A DNA stretch of 64,000 nucleotides, taken from assembly GCF_000725495.1 (NCBI RefSeq), contig NZ_JNZD01000002.1, positions 124,001 through 188,000 on the forward strand. Reading direction: 5' to 3'. The position numbers and the translations under genes were made by a program. The first letter of the stretch is position 1; each line of letters opens with the position of its first letter. This document shows positions 1 through 8,715 of this stretch, piece after piece. The notes beneath the pieces are model-generated. The model was given only the letters and a program-made list of their open reading frames with translations. It did not search any database and was not told where the DNA came from. This stretch comes from Streptomyces aureus (GTDB taxonomy: Bacteria; Actinomycetota; Actinomycetes; Streptomycetales; Streptomycetaceae).

Positions 1-170
1 CCGAGGCTGTCCTCCGGGCGGGCCACGTCGGCGGTGCCGATGCCGCTGTCGACGAGGACGAGTCCGTCGCGGTCGGTCTCGACCAGGAGGCAGTGGCACA
101 CGGCGGGCAGGCTCGCCTCCTCGGTGTCGATCGTCCGCAGGGAGCCGCAGTTCAGGTGGTGGGTCTTCAC
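1..170 (-). CDS. MBL-fold metallo-hydrolase, N-terminal part only
   Basis: A minus-strand frame starts at GTG 170 and runs off the left edge, so only the first 56 or so residues are present. It begins MKTHHLNCG and continues through LVETDRDGLVLVDSGIG, the opening strands of a metallo-beta-lactamase fold. The zinc-binding HxHxDH motif lies outside the window, so neither activity nor substrate can be judged. An AAGGGA sequence 8 nt upstream supports the GTG start. The gene is divergent from the TetR gene at 421, which makes it a possible target of that repressor (inference). Confidence 0.75.
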   Translation of the reverse strand, partial: MKTHHLNCGSLRTIDTEEASLPAVCHCLLVETDRDGLVLVDSGIGTADVARPEDSL

Positions 171-370
171 AGGATGAGTCCCTTCGAGGCGCGCATGGGT
201 GGCGCCGGTGCCGCAGGACGTGCGCGGGCGGGGGCCGGCGGTGCGGTGCGTGGGCACGGGTGAAGTGCGCGGGCGGGTGCGGTAGGTGGGCGGATGCGGG
301 CCGGTGGCGCGGGCGGGCATGAGGGTCCGCCGCACAGCAGCAGCCTTCGCTCAGCAGCCCCCTTTAGATA

Positions 371-403
371 ACGAACGTTCGTGAGCTATTAGCGAACGGT
401 CGT
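371..403. promoter_or_regulatory. Two TetR-type operator copies upstream of the TetR gene
   Basis: ACGAACGTTCGT at 371-382 is a perfect 12-bp palindrome. A second, degenerate copy GCGAACGGTCGT lies at 392-403. The two centres are 21 bp apart, about two helical turns, so two dimers could bind the same DNA face. The pair ends 17 bp before the ATG of the TetR gene, as expected for autorepression. The rest of the spacer from 171 to 370 is G-rich sequence in which I see no gene. Confidence 0.7.
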
Positions 404-420
404 TAGGTTAAGCTGGCCGC

Positions 421-1023
421 ATGAGCCCGCGCAAGTCCGTCGCCGAAACCGCCGCCACCCGCGACCGGATCATCGACAGCGCCCTGGCACTGGCCTCGGC
501 CGAGGGCCTCGAAGGCCTCACCATCGGGCGGCTGGCCACCGACCTGGCCATGAGCAAGGCCGGTGTGATCGGCCACTTCGGCAGCAAGGAGGCGCTCCAG
601 CTCGCCGTTCTGGACGCGGCCGTGCGGCGGTTCACCCTGCGGGTGCCCGCGCGGGCGGTCGGGGCGCGGCCCGGCACGGAGCGGCTGGCCCGCACCTACG
701 ACGAGTGGATCGCGTACATGGCCGAGCGCGAGGGGCACGGCGGCTGCTTCCTGACCTCGGTGGCGACCGAGTTCGACGGCCGCCCGGGCCCGGTCCGCGA
801 CGCGGTCCTGGCCGCGCTGGGCACCTGGACGGCGTACGTCAAGGACGAACTCGGCACGGCGGTCGCGACCGGCGGACTGCCGGCCGGGACGGACGTCGAC
901 CAGCTCGCCTTCGAGCTGGGCGGGGTGGTCCTCGCGGCCGGTCAGTCGATCAAGCTGCACCACGACCCGCAGGCACCGGAACGGGCCCGCCGTGCCGTCG
1001 CCCGGCTGCTCGGGGCTCCCTGA
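421..1023 (+). CDS. TetR/AcrR family transcriptional regulator
   Basis: A 200-residue DNA-binding repressor. The N-terminal TetR helix-turn-helix is clear at residues 12-58 (RDRIIDSALALASAEG, LTIGRLATDLAMSKAGVIGHF). The rest is the ligand-binding domain, with a WIAYMAEREGHGGCFLTS stretch of the TetR_C type. Ligand unknown. There is no Shine-Dalgarno sequence before ATG 421, and a TAGGTT hexamer at 404-409 could serve as -10, so the message may be leaderless (inference). Twin palindromes immediately upstream suggest autoregulation. The partial MBL gene on the left and the acyl-CoA ligase on the right are the nearest candidate targets. Confidence 0.93.
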   Translation: MSPRKSVAETAATRDRIIDSALALASAEGLEGLTIGRLATDLAMSKAGVIGHFGSKEALQLAVLDAAVRRFTLRVPARAVGARPGTERLARTYDEWIAYMAEREGHGGCFLTSVATEFDGRPGPVRDAVLAALGTWTAYVKDELGTAVATGGLPAGTDVDQLAFELGGVVLAAGQSIKLHHDPQAPERARRAVARLLGAP

Positions 1024-1030
1024 GGATCAG

Positions 1031-1055
1031 GCCCGGGGCGCGCCCGAGGCCGGGC
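1031..1055. terminator. Bidirectional hairpin between convergent genes
   Basis: GCCCGG at 1031-1036 pairs with CCGGGC at 1050-1055. A nested GGGCGCGCCC palindrome gives an alternative fold. The site lies in the 52-bp gap between the ends of the TetR gene and the acyl-CoA ligase. There is no U tract, as is usual in this group. Confidence 0.45.
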
Positions 1056-1075
1056 GAAGTCGTCGGTCGGGAGCG

Positions 1076-2611
1076 TCAGTTGACGTCCCGGTCGCGCCCT
1101 TCCCAGTACGGCCGGCGCAGCTTGTACTTCTGGAGCTTGCCGGTGGCCGTACGGGCCAGCTCGCCCCGGAACTCGACCGTGGTGGGCGCCTTGTACCCGG
1201 CGAGACGCTCCTTGCAGTACGCGATCAGCTCGCTCTCGCTCGCCTCCGCGCCCGGGGCGAGGACCACCAGGGCCTTGACGGTCTCGCCCCACTTCTCGTG
1301 CGGTACGCCGATGACCGCGACCTCGGCGACCGCCGGGTGCCCGAAGAGCGTGTCCTCCACCTCGATCGAGGACACGTTCTCACCGCCGGTGATGATCACG
1401 TCCTTCTTGCGGTCACTGATCGTCAGATAGCCGTCCTCGCCGATGGATCCGCCGTCCCCGGTGTGGAACCAGCCGTCGGCGAGGGCCCGTTCGGTCTCGG
1501 CGGGCTGCTGCCAGTACCCCTCGAGGACGACGTTGGAGCGCGCGAGGATCTCCCCGTCGGGCGCGGTGCGCAGGCTCACCCCGAGCGCGGGGGCGCCGGC
1601 GCGCACCAGTTTCTCGGCCCGCGCCTGCGGGTCGAGGCCGTCCCATTCGGCACGGGTGCGGTTGACGGTGAGCAGGGGCGAGGTCTCGGTCAGACCGTAG
1701 ATCTGGATGAACTCCCAGCCCAGGAGGGACTCGACCCGGGCGACGGTCTTCGTGGGCGGCGGCGCTCCGGCGACGATGATCCGGACCCGGTCGCGGCCGG
1801 GGATCTCGCCGTCGTAGGACTCGGCGGCCGCAAGTACCGCGTTGACGACGGCCGGAGCCGCGCACATCACCGTCACCCCGTGCTCGGCGACCCGGCGCAG
1901 GATCTCCGCCCCGTCGACCTTGCGCAGCGCGATCTGCCGGACGCCGAGGCCCGCCATCGCGAAGGGCATGCCCCAGCCGTTCGCGTGGAACATCGGCAGG
2001 GTGTGCAGATAGACGTCGCGATCGGTGACCCCGGCGTGCAGGGCGAAGGTCGTGGCGTTGACCCAGATGTTGCGGTGTGTGATCTGCACGCCCTTGGGCC
2101 GGGCCGTCGTGCCGCTGGTGTAGTTGATGGTGGCGGTCGCGTTCTCGTCCGGCTCCCAGGGGCCGGGCTCGGTGCCGAAGCGGTACAGCTCGGCGTCCGC
2201 GGCGGCACCCAGTGTGAACCGGTGCTTGCAGGCGACGCCGGCGAAGCGGTCGGCCAGTTCGGGGTCGACGAGCAGGACACTGGCACCCGAGTGCTCGACG
2301 ATGTAGCCCACCTCCTCGGCGGTGAGCCGGAAGTTGACCGGCACGAGGACGCGGCCGTGGCCGCTGACGCCGAAGAACGAGGTGAGCATCCGCGCGCTGT
2401 TGGGAGAGACGACCGCGACGCGCGCGCCGAGCGGGACGTCCAGGGCGTCGAGCCCGGCGGCCTGGGCTCTGGCCAGTTCACCGACGCGCCGGTAGGTCAG
2501 ATCCTCCCAGGGCTCGGCCGGCTGGTCGGGTTCGTCGACGACGCCGAGGCGGTCGCCGTACACGGTGACGGCGCGGTCCAGGAAATCAAGGGCTCCGAAG
2601 GGGACGAGCAT
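1076..2611 (-). CDS. AMP-forming acyl-CoA ligase
   Basis: A 511-residue ANL-superfamily enzyme that activates a carboxylic acid to its acyl-CoA via an acyl-adenylate. The AMP-binding signature YTSGTTARPKGV is near residue 167, the adenine-pocket motif QIYGLTETSP near 310, and the hinge GWFHTGDGG followed by DRKKDVIITGGENVSS near 400. The C-terminal TATGKLQKYKLR contains the catalytic Lys. Length and motifs fit medium/long-chain or methylmercaptopropionate-type ligases; the substrate cannot be read from sequence. GGAGG lies 5 nt before ATG 2611, which is preferred to the adjacent GTG at 2614. It converges on the TetR gene. Confidence 0.93.
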   Translation of the reverse strand: MLVPFGALDFLDRAVTVYGDRLGVVDEPDQPAEPWEDLTYRRVGELARAQAAGLDALDVPLGARVAVVSPNSARMLTSFFGVSGHGRVLVPVNFRLTAEEVGYIVEHSGASVLLVDPELADRFAGVACKHRFTLGAAADAELYRFGTEPGPWEPDENATATINYTSGTTARPKGVQITHRNIWVNATTFALHAGVTDRDVYLHTLPMFHANGWGMPFAMAGLGVRQIALRKVDGAEILRRVAEHGVTVMCAAPAVVNAVLAAAESYDGEIPGRDRVRIIVAGAPPPTKTVARVESLLGWEFIQIYGLTETSPLLTVNRTRAEWDGLDPQARAEKLVRAGAPALGVSLRTAPDGEILARSNVVLEGYWQQPAETERALADGWFHTGDGGSIGEDGYLTISDRKKDVIITGGENVSSIEVEDTLFGHPAVAEVAVIGVPHEKWGETVKALVVLAPGAEASESELIAYCKERLAGYKAPTTVEFRGELARTATGKLQKYKLRRPYWEGRDRDVN

Positions 2612-2769
2612 CACGGCCTCCCGACGATCGGACGATGTCCCCTTTCTATCGTGGCCCCGCCCGCGCGCGTCGGGGCAACACCCGATCGGTCACCGGCCGT
2701 GATGTCCGGATCCATGTGCGTGTCCTCGCCTCCTTGGCCCGCGCCCGCCCGGCACGTCACGATCGTGCG

Positions 2770-3342
2770 ATGGACAGCCGACCGATGTTCGACTTTCCCC
2801 GGCCGCTGCGGATCGAGGGGCTGGGGCTGCATCTGCGCGAATGGTCCGACGACGACGTCGCGGATCTCGTCGCGCTCTACGACGATCCCGAGATCGACCG
2901 GTGGACGCCGGTCGTCTCGCCCTTCGACACCGAGGCCGCGCTCGCCTACCTGGCGGCGGCCGAGCAGAACAGCACCGAGCTGCGGGCCGTACAGCTGGCC
3001 ATCACCACGGACGGGGCACTGCCCCGCGGGGAGATCCTGCTGTTCCCGGGGACGGCCGACGACCGGGACGTCGAGCTCGCCTACGGCGTCGGGGCCGCCT
3101 ATCGGGGCCGGGGCCTGGCGACCCGTGCCGTCCGGCTGGCCGTGGACTTCGCCCGCCGCCGTGTCGGTGGCCGGCGCGTCGTCCTCTGCATCGAGGACGG
3201 GAACACCGCGAGCGAGGCGGTCGCACGGGCCACGGGGTTCGTCCTGACGGACGACGACCCCGTGGTCCGCACGGCGAAGGGACGGGAGGTCGTCCTGCGG
3301 ACGTGGAACCACCACGGGGTGGACGGCCCGCGGGGCGGATGA
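2770..3342 (+). CDS. GNAT family N-acetyltransferase (RimJ/RimL-like)
   Basis: A 190-residue acetyltransferase. The N-terminus LRIEGLGLHLREWSDDD, then ALYDDPEIDRWTP and the acetyl-CoA loop GVGAAYRGRGLATRAV near residue 112, are typical of the RimJ/RimL branch that acetylates protein N-termini or small molecules. The frame is open upstream to 2635, but the extra sequence is low-complexity and Arg-rich, and similarity to the family begins at ATG 2770; ATG 2785 is a further alternative. No good ribosome binding site is visible for either. Substrate unknown. Confidence 0.85.
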   Translation: MDSRPMFDFPRPLRIEGLGLHLREWSDDDVADLVALYDDPEIDRWTPVVSPFDTEAALAYLAAAEQNSTELRAVQLAITTDGALPRGEILLFPGTADDRDVELAYGVGAAYRGRGLATRAVRLAVDFARRRVGGRRVVLCIEDGNTASEAVARATGFVLTDDDPVVRTAKGREVVLRTWNHHGVDGPRGG

Positions 3343-3408
3343 CCGCCGGGTGACCACCCTGGAGCGCGGGCACCCGCCGCGGGCCTCGCCCTGGAACGGA
3401 TTGGGACC

Positions 3409-3434
3409 GGGCCCCCGGCGCGAGGCCGGGGCCC
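3409..3434. terminator. Bidirectional terminator hairpin
   Basis: GGGCCCCCGGC at 3409-3419 pairs with GCCGGGGCCC at 3425-3434 with a single C bulge and a 5-nt loop. It lies between the convergent GNAT gene and the APC permease and would serve both. Confidence 0.7.
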
Positions 3435-3450
3435 AGGCCGGAGCGGCGGG

Positions 3451-4905
3451 TCAGGTTTCGGCGGGCGACGACTCCGGGGCCGGCGCCGTCAGGTACTCCT
3501 CCGCGATCTCCTTCGGACCGAAGGGCCACACCTTCTCCAGCCGGGCCCAGACGACGAAGGCGACCAGGCCGAGGGCGAGCCAGGCCAGGGACCACTCGAT
3601 GGGGTGGCGGCCCGGCGCGTTCTTGTCCGCGTAGCCGTAGATGGTGAGCCAGCCGGCGAGCGCGAGGAAGCTCGGAAGGGGGTAGAGCCACATCCGGTAC
3701 GGACGGCGCAGCCCCGGCTGGCGTCGGCGCAGCACCGACAGGGCGACGACCTGGGCCAGCGCCTGGACGATGACCATGACCGTGGTCAGCAGCTGGATGA
3801 GGGTGGCGAGGTCGGTGTGGCGGCCGATCAGGAACCCGATCGCCGTGATGACCCCCATGGTGGCCAGACCCAGCGCCGGGAAGCGGTGCCTGGGGTGCAG
3901 CCGGGCGTAGGGGCGGAAGAACACGCGCTCGCGGGCCGCGTCGTAGGGCACCCGCGAGCCGCCGAGCAGCCCGGTGAAGACCGAGGCGAACGCGGTGACC
4001 AGGATCAGGACGGTGACCGTGTCGGCGGCCCCTCTGCCCCAGGTCTCCTCCAGGACGGCCGAGGCCACCGAGGTGGAGGCGACGTCGCCGGGGTCGGTCA
4101 TCCGCTTCCAGTCGATGACGCCGAGCGTGCCGATCTGCAGCAGCAGGTAGATCGCCATGATGCCGAGGATCGAGAAGATGATGGAGCGGGGCAGATTGCG
4201 GCCCGGGTCCTTGATCTCGGCGCCCATGTACGCGGTGGTGTTGTAGCCCAGGTAGTCGTAGATGCCGATGGTCAGGCCCGCGGCGAAGCCGACCCAGAAG
4301 TGGCTGGTGGACAGCGCGAACGCGTGCGCCGGATAGGTGAAGGCGCGGGCCGCGCTGAAGTCGGTGGCGGCGGCCACGATCACCAGCAGGACCGAGGTGA
4401 TCATCACGGCCCACATGACGGCGGTGATCCGCGCGATGTGCTCGATCCCGCGCCACAGCAGGAGAACCACGAGGACGACCATGCCGAGTCCGACGAGGTC
4501 GCCGGTGGTGCGGCCCATGTCCGGGGCCAGATAGCCGAGGTACTGGACGAAGCCCACCACGCCCGTGGACATGATCAGCGGGATGAAGAGCATCGCCGTC
4601 CAGACGAACAGGAAGGGCATCAGACGCCCGGTGCGGTACTGGAAGGCCTGGCGCAGATAGACGTAACTGCCGCCCGAACCGGGCATCGCGGCGCCGAGTT
4701 CGGCCCACACGAGCCCGTCGGCGAGCGCCAGCAGCGCGCCCGCGACGAAGCCGATGACGGCCTGGGGTCCGCCGAACGAGGCGACCATGAGCGGGATCGT
4801 CACGAACGGCCCGATGCCGCACATCTGGCTCATGTTGATGGCGGTGGCCTGGAACGGGCCGACGCGGCGGACGAAGCCGTCGGGGGGTGGCGGGGTACCG
4901 GACAC
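3451..4905 (-). CDS. APC family amino acid/polyamine permease
   Basis: A 484-residue integral membrane transporter with about 12 hydrophobic segments. The N-terminus carries the APC signature in TM1 (MSQMCGIGPFVTIPLM) and GAAMPGSGGSYVYLRQAF after TM2, a loop typical of amino-acid permeases. The late segments and the charged C-tail GPKEIAEEYL also fit the family. The start is GTG 4905 with AGGAGG 5 nt upstream. It is divergent from a ROK regulator at 5088, and an inverted repeat in the shared 180-bp spacer suggests that the ROK protein controls it. Substrate undetermined. Confidence 0.9.
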   Translation of the reverse strand: MSGTPPPPDGFVRRVGPFQATAINMSQMCGIGPFVTIPLMVASFGGPQAVIGFVAGALLALADGLVWAELGAAMPGSGGSYVYLRQAFQYRTGRLMPFLFVWTAMLFIPLIMSTGVVGFVQYLGYLAPDMGRTTGDLVGLGMVVLVVLLLWRGIEHIARITAVMWAVMITSVLLVIVAAATDFSAARAFTYPAHAFALSTSHFWVGFAAGLTIGIYDYLGYNTTAYMGAEIKDPGRNLPRSIIFSILGIMAIYLLLQIGTLGVIDWKRMTDPGDVASTSVASAVLEETWGRGAADTVTVLILVTAFASVFTGLLGGSRVPYDAARERVFFRPYARLHPRHRFPALGLATMGVITAIGFLIGRHTDLATLIQLLTTVMVIVQALAQVVALSVLRRRQPGLRRPYRMWLYPLPSFLALAGWLTIYGYADKNAPGRHPIEWSLAWLALGLVAFVVWARLEKVWPFGPKEIAEEYLTAPAPESSPAET

Positions 4906-5049
4906 GGATCCTCCTGAGGACGAGACGCGCGCTGCAGTACGAGGTGACGGCCGTCCGGGGGCGGCCGCCGGATCCGGGGCGGCGGGCGGAGCCGGCTCGT
5001 GCCCGGTCTCCCCTCGGCTCGCCCCGCGAGGCCGACTGGGCGATAAAGT

Positions 5050-5061
5050 TAAGGAGCCTTA
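5050..5061. promoter_or_regulatory. Inverted repeat in the permease/ROK divergent promoter
   Basis: TAAGG-AG-CCTTA is a short perfect inverted repeat in an A/T-rich patch (about 5041-5068) that stands out from the surrounding G+C. Such repeats upstream of ROK genes are often the repressor's own operator. It begins 38 bp before the ROK start. Confidence 0.45.
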
Positions 5062-5087
5062 CTAAGCGCGTCAAGAGGGTCTCCCGC

Positions 5088-6287
5088 ATGAGCGAGAATG
5101 GTGCGATGCCCGTCGGCGATGTCGCAGAGCAGCCCGAACAGCCGTGGAACCGAAGCCGGTTGCGCAGCAGCAACGAACGGCTGCTGCTTGGCCGGCTGCG
5201 CTCCGGCGGCCCCGCCTCGCGCGCCCAGCTCGCCCGCGACACCGGTCTCTCCAAGCCCACGGTCTCCAGCGCGCTCGCCGCGCTCGAGGAGGCGGGGCTG
5301 GTCCACGAGGTCGGCACACAGGCGCCCGAGCGCGGCCGGGTCGCCGTCCTCTACGCCCCCGACCCCGCCGCCGGGTACGCGCTGGGCGTCGACATAGGGC
5401 GCGGCTGGCTCCGCGTCGCCGTGGCCGATCTCGACGGCGCCGTCGTCGCCCGCGCCGACGTGCGCAACCGCGCCCGCACCTCCGGGGCCATGGCCGACCT
5501 CGTGGTGTCCACCGCCCGTCAGGTCGTCGCCGACTCCGGCGTCGGGGCGCACGAGGTGGCGCACGCGGTGGTGGGCACCCCGGGCGTGTACGACGAGGAG
5601 CGGCGCCGGGTGCGGTACGCGATGCACCTGCCCGGATGGGGCCGCGCGGGCCTGTTCGACCGGATGCGCGAGGAGCTGGGCATCCCGCTGGAGGTGCACA
5701 ACGACGCCAACCTCGCGGCCCTGGGCGAGTACACGTACGGGGTCGGCGCGGGCAGCCGGCTGTTCGCGTACATCATGATCGGCACCGGTCTCGGCATGGG
5801 TGTGGTCAGCGAGGGCCGGCTGTTCACGGGGGCGCACGGCGGGGCCGGCGAGATCGGCTTCCTCCCCTGGCCGGGCCGGCCGGGGCCCGGGACCCTGGAG
5901 GACGCGGTGTCCGGGGAGGCGGTGGTCGAGGCGGCCCGGCACTTCGGCATGACCGGGCAGCTGACCGCGAAGGCCGTCTTCGACGCGGCCCGCGAGGGGC
6001 GGGAACCGGCGGTCGAGGCGGTCCGGCTGGAGGGCGAGCGGATCGCGTACACGGTGGCGGCGGCCACGGCGGTGCTCGATCCCGACCTGGTCGTGCTGGG
6101 CGGCGGGGTCGGACACAGCGTCGACCTGCTGCTGCGGCCCGTGCGCGAGACCCTGCGTACCCTGACTCCGCTCCGGCCGAGGATCGTGCCCGGCCGGCTG
6201 GGCGAGGACGCGGTCCTGCTCGGCGCGGTGGCAACGGCCCTGGGGACCGCGCGCGAGGTGGTGTTCGAGCGCAGGTCGGGGTCCTGA
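5088..6287 (+). CDS. ROK family transcriptional regulator
   Basis: A 399-residue protein with an N-terminal winged helix-turn-helix at about residues 25-75 (SRAQLARDTGLSKPTVSSAL, LEEAGLVHEVG) and a ROK sugar-kinase-like domain. That domain starts at GVDIGRGWLRVAVADLDG (the phosphate-binding Asp) and contains GTGLGMG and GAHGGAGEIGF. The Cys-rich zinc loop of classical ROK kinases is not seen; the equivalent stretch is WPGRPGPGTLEDAVSG. This points to a regulator rather than an active kinase. ATG 5088 was chosen because family similarity begins just after it; the open frame continues upstream to 4887, across the permease start, and ATG 5106 is an alternative. It probably senses a sugar or derivative. 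Confidence 0.9.
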   Translation: MSENGAMPVGDVAEQPEQPWNRSRLRSSNERLLLGRLRSGGPASRAQLARDTGLSKPTVSSALAALEEAGLVHEVGTQAPERGRVAVLYAPDPAAGYALGVDIGRGWLRVAVADLDGAVVARADVRNRARTSGAMADLVVSTARQVVADSGVGAHEVAHAVVGTPGVYDEERRRVRYAMHLPGWGRAGLFDRMREELGIPLEVHNDANLAALGEYTYGVGAGSRLFAYIMIGTGLGMGVVSEGRLFTGAHGGAGEIGFLPWPGRPGPGTLEDAVSGEAVVEAARHFGMTGQLTAKAVFDAAREGREPAVEAVRLEGERIAYTVAAATAVLDPDLVVLGGGVGHSVDLLLRPVRETLRTLTPLRPRIVPGRLGEDAVLLGAVATALGTAREVVFERRSGS

Positions 6288-6364
6288 ACCGACGGAACGA
6301 CGACCGGTTCCGGGCTCCCGGGCCCGTCGCCCCGGCCACGGCGACGGCGACGACCGCGACGGCG

Positions 6365-6396
6365 CGAGGGGCGGACCCGTGCGGGCCCGCCCCTCG
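6365..6396. terminator. Strong bidirectional terminator
   Basis: A perfect 10-bp stem, CGAGGGGCGG at 6365-6374 with CCGCCCCTCG at 6387-6396, encloses a further CCC/GGG pairing and a GTGC loop. It separates the convergent ROK gene and the secreted-protein gene. Confidence 0.85.
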
Positions 6397-6408
6397 TCCG
6401 GCTCCGGC

Positions 6409-7854
6409 TCAGCTCACGTTGAGCGCGGTGTCGTCGATGACGAACGACGTCTGGAGCGTGGAGCCCTCGACGCCGGTGAACTTGATCGTGACCGTCTGGC
6501 CCGCGTAGGTGGAACCGAGGCTGAACGAGCGCTGCGTGTACCCGGACGCGGCGTTCAGGTTCGAGTACGTGGCCGGCGTCGCGAGCACGGTGCCGCTGCT
6601 GTTGAGCACCTGCACCTTCAGGGTGTCGTACGCCGTGGTCGTGGTCGTCTCGGCCGTGTCCACGTGGAGATAGAAGCTGAGGGTGGCCGAGCAGCCGGAG
6701 GGGATGGCCACGGCCTGGGAGAGCGTGTCCGTGTTGGCCGAGCCGTAGCCGTTCAGCCAGGCCTTGTACGAACCGGTGCGGGCCGCCTCGCTGGAGCTGC
6801 TGGTGATGACCCCGCTGGTGGCGGTCCAGGACGTGGCACCGGACTCGAAGCCCTGGTTCGCGAGGAGCTGCGCGGCCGTGCAGGTTCCGGTGCCACCGCC
6901 GCCGCCGCCGCTGCTCGTACCCGCGAGCCAGTCGGTGGCGTTGAGGGCGAGCGCCGCGTTGGTGGCCCCGGTGTCGTTCCAGCCGTCGTACAGGGTGTTG
7001 CCGGACTGGCCGGTGCCGTCGTCGATCGGTGAACTGTCGCCCCAGAAGGCGACCTTGCCGCTTCCGAAGGTGCTGGTCACGAAGAAGGCCCCGGTGTTCC
7101 CGGAGTAACCGGTGCGGTAGACCAGGCCCTTGACGGCCGAGTTGTCCGCGGGCTTGAGCGTGGCCGTGGTGCCGTCGGCGATCAGGCTCTTGGTCACGGT
7201 GCCGAACGAGCCGTGCAGGACCGCGTTGGTGCTGTCGCTGATCGCGGCCGGGTAGTCGGAGTTCACGTCCAGCGAGTCGATGGAGAACCCGAACGGGTCG
7301 GTGCTGTCGACGCTGTTGTTCGTCATCAGGTCGTTGAGGACCTCGACCGCGTCGTAGCCGTCGTTGTTGCGGTCGGCGCCGGTGTGGTCGGAGACCATGA
7401 AGAGTCCGCCGCCGTTCTTGACGAACGTCATGATGGCGGTCTTCTCGGCGGTGGTGAACAGCGTGTTCGGCTCGGGCAGGACCAGCTCGTCGAAGTTCGA
7501 GAGGTCGGTCGCCGCGCTGCCGCCGTAGGTGAGGCTGGAGCCCGAAGGCAGGGTCTTGAGGCTGTAGTTGCCGGTCTTCTGCAGGGCCACGCCCCACGAG
7601 GACAGGGCGCCCGTCCAGGACGTCTCCGAGGTCGGGCTGGAGTTCTGGCCGAGCGGGTCGGGCTGGCTGGTGGAGATGATCCAGTCGGCGTTGCCCGCGG
7701 TCTCGGCGTGACCGTTGTCGAACAGCACCCGGTGGGTCGTGGCCGCGTGGGCGGGAACGGTGGCGGCCGCTTGGAGGGCGACGCCCGTGACGAGCAGTCC
7801 GAACACGCCCAGGGCCGTGGTGAGTCTGTGGGGGGACTTTCTGAATCCGAGCAT
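6409..7854 (-). CDS. Secreted protein: ThuA-like N-terminal domain plus C-terminal carbohydrate-binding-like domain
   Basis: A 481-residue exported protein. Residues 1-38 form a Sec-type signal peptide (MLGFRKSPHRL, hydrophobic core, cleavage around AHA-AT). The first domain (about 39-300) has a class I glutamine-amidotransferase-like layout (VLFDNGHAE, FDELVLPEPN, FVKNGGGLFMVSDHTG, KVAFWGDSSPIDDG). A short Ser/Gly linker (GTSSGGGGGGTG) joins it to a beta-rich domain (about 330-481) of the type appended to many actinobacterial exoenzymes. No catalytic residue can be assigned, so hydrolase activity is only a guess. ATG 7854 is preceded by GGAGG at about 10 nt. Confidence 0.78.
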   Translation of the reverse strand: MLGFRKSPHRLTTALGVFGLLVTGVALQAAATVPAHAATTHRVLFDNGHAETAGNADWIISTSQPDPLGQNSSPTSETSWTGALSSWGVALQKTGNYSLKTLPSGSSLTYGGSAATDLSNFDELVLPEPNTLFTTAEKTAIMTFVKNGGGLFMVSDHTGADRNNDGYDAVEVLNDLMTNNSVDSTDPFGFSIDSLDVNSDYPAAISDSTNAVLHGSFGTVTKSLIADGTTATLKPADNSAVKGLVYRTGYSGNTGAFFVTSTFGSGKVAFWGDSSPIDDGTGQSGNTLYDGWNDTGATNAALALNATDWLAGTSSGGGGGGTGTCTAAQLLANQGFESGATSWTATSGVITSSSSEAARTGSYKAWLNGYGSANTDTLSQAVAIPSGCSATLSFYLHVDTAETTTTTAYDTLKVQVLNSSGTVLATPATYSNLNAASGYTQRSFSLGSTYAGQTVTIKFTGVEGSTLQTSFVIDDTALNVS

Positions 7855-8163
7855 CCGGCGGAACCTCCGTGAGAGGGGGGAGAGGCGGTGCGGGAGCCAA
7901 GTCTGCGCGCGTAGAACGAGAGACGACCGTCCTCCGCCCGACAGATCATTGAACGGTACATGACCACCTGGGGGCTGCCCAGGGATCGGCCGGAACTCAC
8001 AGGAAGCGCGGGCGCGGGCCCGCGGAGGGGGTCGGCGAGGGCCGGTTCGGATGCCCGCGCAGAAGACCGTCCCCCGCCGAGGCGGCTGCCCTTGCCCGAG
8101 CGGACTGGCTTCACCCCGAGAGGGCAGATACATAGGGCGGGGGACCGACCAGGAGGGGCTGAG
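7855..8163. other. Intergenic region with a small hairpin
   Basis: This spacer holds the upstream regions of two divergent genes. The only clear structure is CCTGGG-N5-CCCAGG at 7967-7983. TTGAACGGTACATGA nearby (7949-7963) is relatively A/T-rich. No gene is supported. Confidence 0.4.
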
Positions 8164-8427
8164 ATGGAGATCTCGGGCGTCATCAGTGCCATCGTCATCG
8201 GCATCGTCATCGGTGTACTGGGCCGGCTCGCCGTGCCCGGGCGCCAGCGCATCGGCATCCTGTGGACGATCGTGGTCGGCATCGTGGCCGCGTTCATCGG
8301 CTCGGGCGTCGCCGCGGCGTTCGGCGTCGCCGACACGAAGGGCGTCGACTGGATCGAGTGGCTGATCCAGATCGGCCTGGCCGCGATAGGAGTTGCGGCG
8401 CTGGACCGGGCGCGGGGGCGCCACTGA
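8164..8427 (+). CDS. GlsB/YeaQ/YmgE family small membrane protein
   Basis: An 87-residue, three-helix hydrophobic protein of the transglycosylase-associated family: ISAIVIGIVIGVLGRLAVPG, then LWTIVVGIVAAFIGSGVAAAFG, then LIQIGLAAIGVAAL. The GRLAVPG and IGSGVA motifs are family hallmarks. Members are often stress-induced; their biochemical role is unknown. AGGAGG lies 7 nt before ATG 8164. It is transcribed alone. Confidence 0.88.
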   Translation: MEISGVISAIVIGIVIGVLGRLAVPGRQRIGILWTIVVGIVAAFIGSGVAAAFGVADTKGVDWIEWLIQIGLAAIGVAALDRARGRH

Positions 8428-8500
8428 GCGCGCGGGCCGGCTGAGCGCGGCAACGACTGGGCTCGGGGACGACCGGGCGCCGGGGACGGCCGGGCGGGGC

Positions 8501-8659
8501 GCGGGCCGAATACGTTGCGGCACGTCGGCGGGTGGAGCGCCGGCCCGATTGCGTCGCGACACGTCGGCGGGCGGGGCACGGGCCCAATTGCGGTTGCGGC
8601 ACCTCGACGGGCGGGGTGCGGGTCGAATTGCGTTGCGGCGCCTCGGCGGGCGCGGCTAC
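8501..8659. repeat. Degenerate tandem repeat, about four 40-bp units
   Basis: Four imperfect copies of a unit of about 40 bp start near 8501, 8539, 8580 and 8621. Each contains a core like CGAATTGCGTTGCGGC followed by CTCGGCGGGCGGGG. They fill the spacer before the double-GNAT gene. No frame with convincing homology crosses them. Confidence 0.75.
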
Positions 8660-8715
8660 GGTCCCGGGGTTCGCCCACCCGGGCACCCGCGCTCGCCCCA
8701 CGCCACGGAGACCCC

